64,000 nucleotides of DNA from Arcobacter vandammei (GTDB lineage Bacteria; Campylobacterota; Campylobacteria; Campylobacterales; Arcobacteraceae). Every line of letters starts with the position of its first letter. Within the stretch, counting starts at the first letter, position 1. Both the position numbers and the translations under genes were made by a program. The notes under the pieces were generated by a model. It saw only the letters and a program-made list of their open reading frames with translations, was not told the DNA's origin and did no database searches. The stretch is taken from the NCBI RefSeq assembly GCF_016106035.1, contig NZ_JADKPZ010000009.1, positions 31,241-95,240 on the forward strand, in the 5' to 3' direction. Shown here piece after piece: positions 63,922 to 64,000 of this stretch.

Positions 63922-64000
63922 TCATTTTTTATTATAGTTACTTAGATATTCATCTATAAGTTTTATCTTTCTTTTTTTAGCTAATCCTTGATGTAATTTT
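63922..64000 (-). CDS. C-terminal end of a gene running off the window (partial)
   Basis: The frame enters from the right edge and ends KRKIKLIDEYLSNYNKK followed by TGA and TAA. Only about 25 residues are visible, too few to name. It is in frame with the fragment after it, so the two could once have been one protein. Confidence 0.45.
   Translation of the reverse strand, partial: KLHQGLAKKRKIKLIDEYLSNYNKK

Noticed and set aside
1..64000. tRNA, rRNA or CRISPR loci
   Set aside because: No cloverleaf-like gene, conserved rRNA segment or regular repeat-spacer array was recognised; a covariance-model search would be needed to exclude small RNAs.

Overview
The window looks like a chromosomal segment of a very AT-rich member of the Campylobacterota, most probably Arcobacter or Aliarcobacter. 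This is inferred from gene content: a SUF operon divergent from a NifU-like gene, CheV, a class D beta-lactamase, TTG starts on many genes, A/T-rich spacers, and LPS-core genes of the Campylobacterota type. No rRNA, tRNA, integrase, transposase or CRISPR array was recognised. Nothing was searched against databases, so family calls rest on motifs read by eye.

Left part (1-12.1 kb): the end of a dTDP-rhamnose cluster (rfbD end, rfbB), four glycosyltransferases, then a plus-strand LPS-core run (lipid/sugar kinase-like protein, an AlbA/Schlafen-type protein, a deacetylase, a WaaE-like transferase, two heptosyltransferases flanking a glycosidase-like membrane protein). Two features stand out here. 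rfbB carries two in-frame palindromic insertions, one with an apparent 8-bp target duplication. A glycosyltransferase contains a G7 tract typical of phase-variable genes in this phylum.

Housekeeping block (12.1-31.2 kb): sufBCDSE plus a MIP18-family gene on the minus strand, divergent from a NifU-like protein whose scaffold cysteines appear to be lost. Then come CBS, diguanylate cyclase, argH, cheV, tcdA-like, greA, lpxH-like, a RhuM-Fic fusion, an OXA-type beta-lactamase, uvrB, a sensor pseudogene with two in-frame stops, and nth. Convergent pairs are separated by clean hairpin terminators.

Second surface-polysaccharide island (31.4-55.3 kb): a beta-helix-like membrane protein, Wzx flippase, SDR, SGNH-like protein, an iron-sulfur FrhB/hexapeptide-transferase fusion, polysaccharide pyruvyl transferase and a KAP-type NTPase. 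These are followed by a block with different arginine codon use (41.2-46.1 kb) holding glycosyltransferases, an EpsG/Wzy-like polymerase, a CDP-glycerol synthase and LicD. Next is a mosaic of toxin-antitoxin modules, an ATPase/TOPRIM-like gene pair, repeated promoter-leader cassettes, a galE stub, a chimeric toxin-glycosyltransferase reading frame and a truncated yhcG (46.1-52.5 kb). The island closes with galE, another toxin-antitoxin pair and the initiating sugar transferase. The genes together suggest synthesis, export and decoration of a variable surface glycan, with toxin-antitoxin and defence-like genes embedded in it.

Right part (55.3-64 kb): HD phosphohydrolase, rpiB, lepB, folD on the minus strand; rplY, pth, lptG/F and a NUDIX gene on the plus strand. 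At the end is a minus-strand group of two paralogous exported proteins and a membrane protein next to a startless C-terminal fragment, which resembles an effector/immunity remnant.
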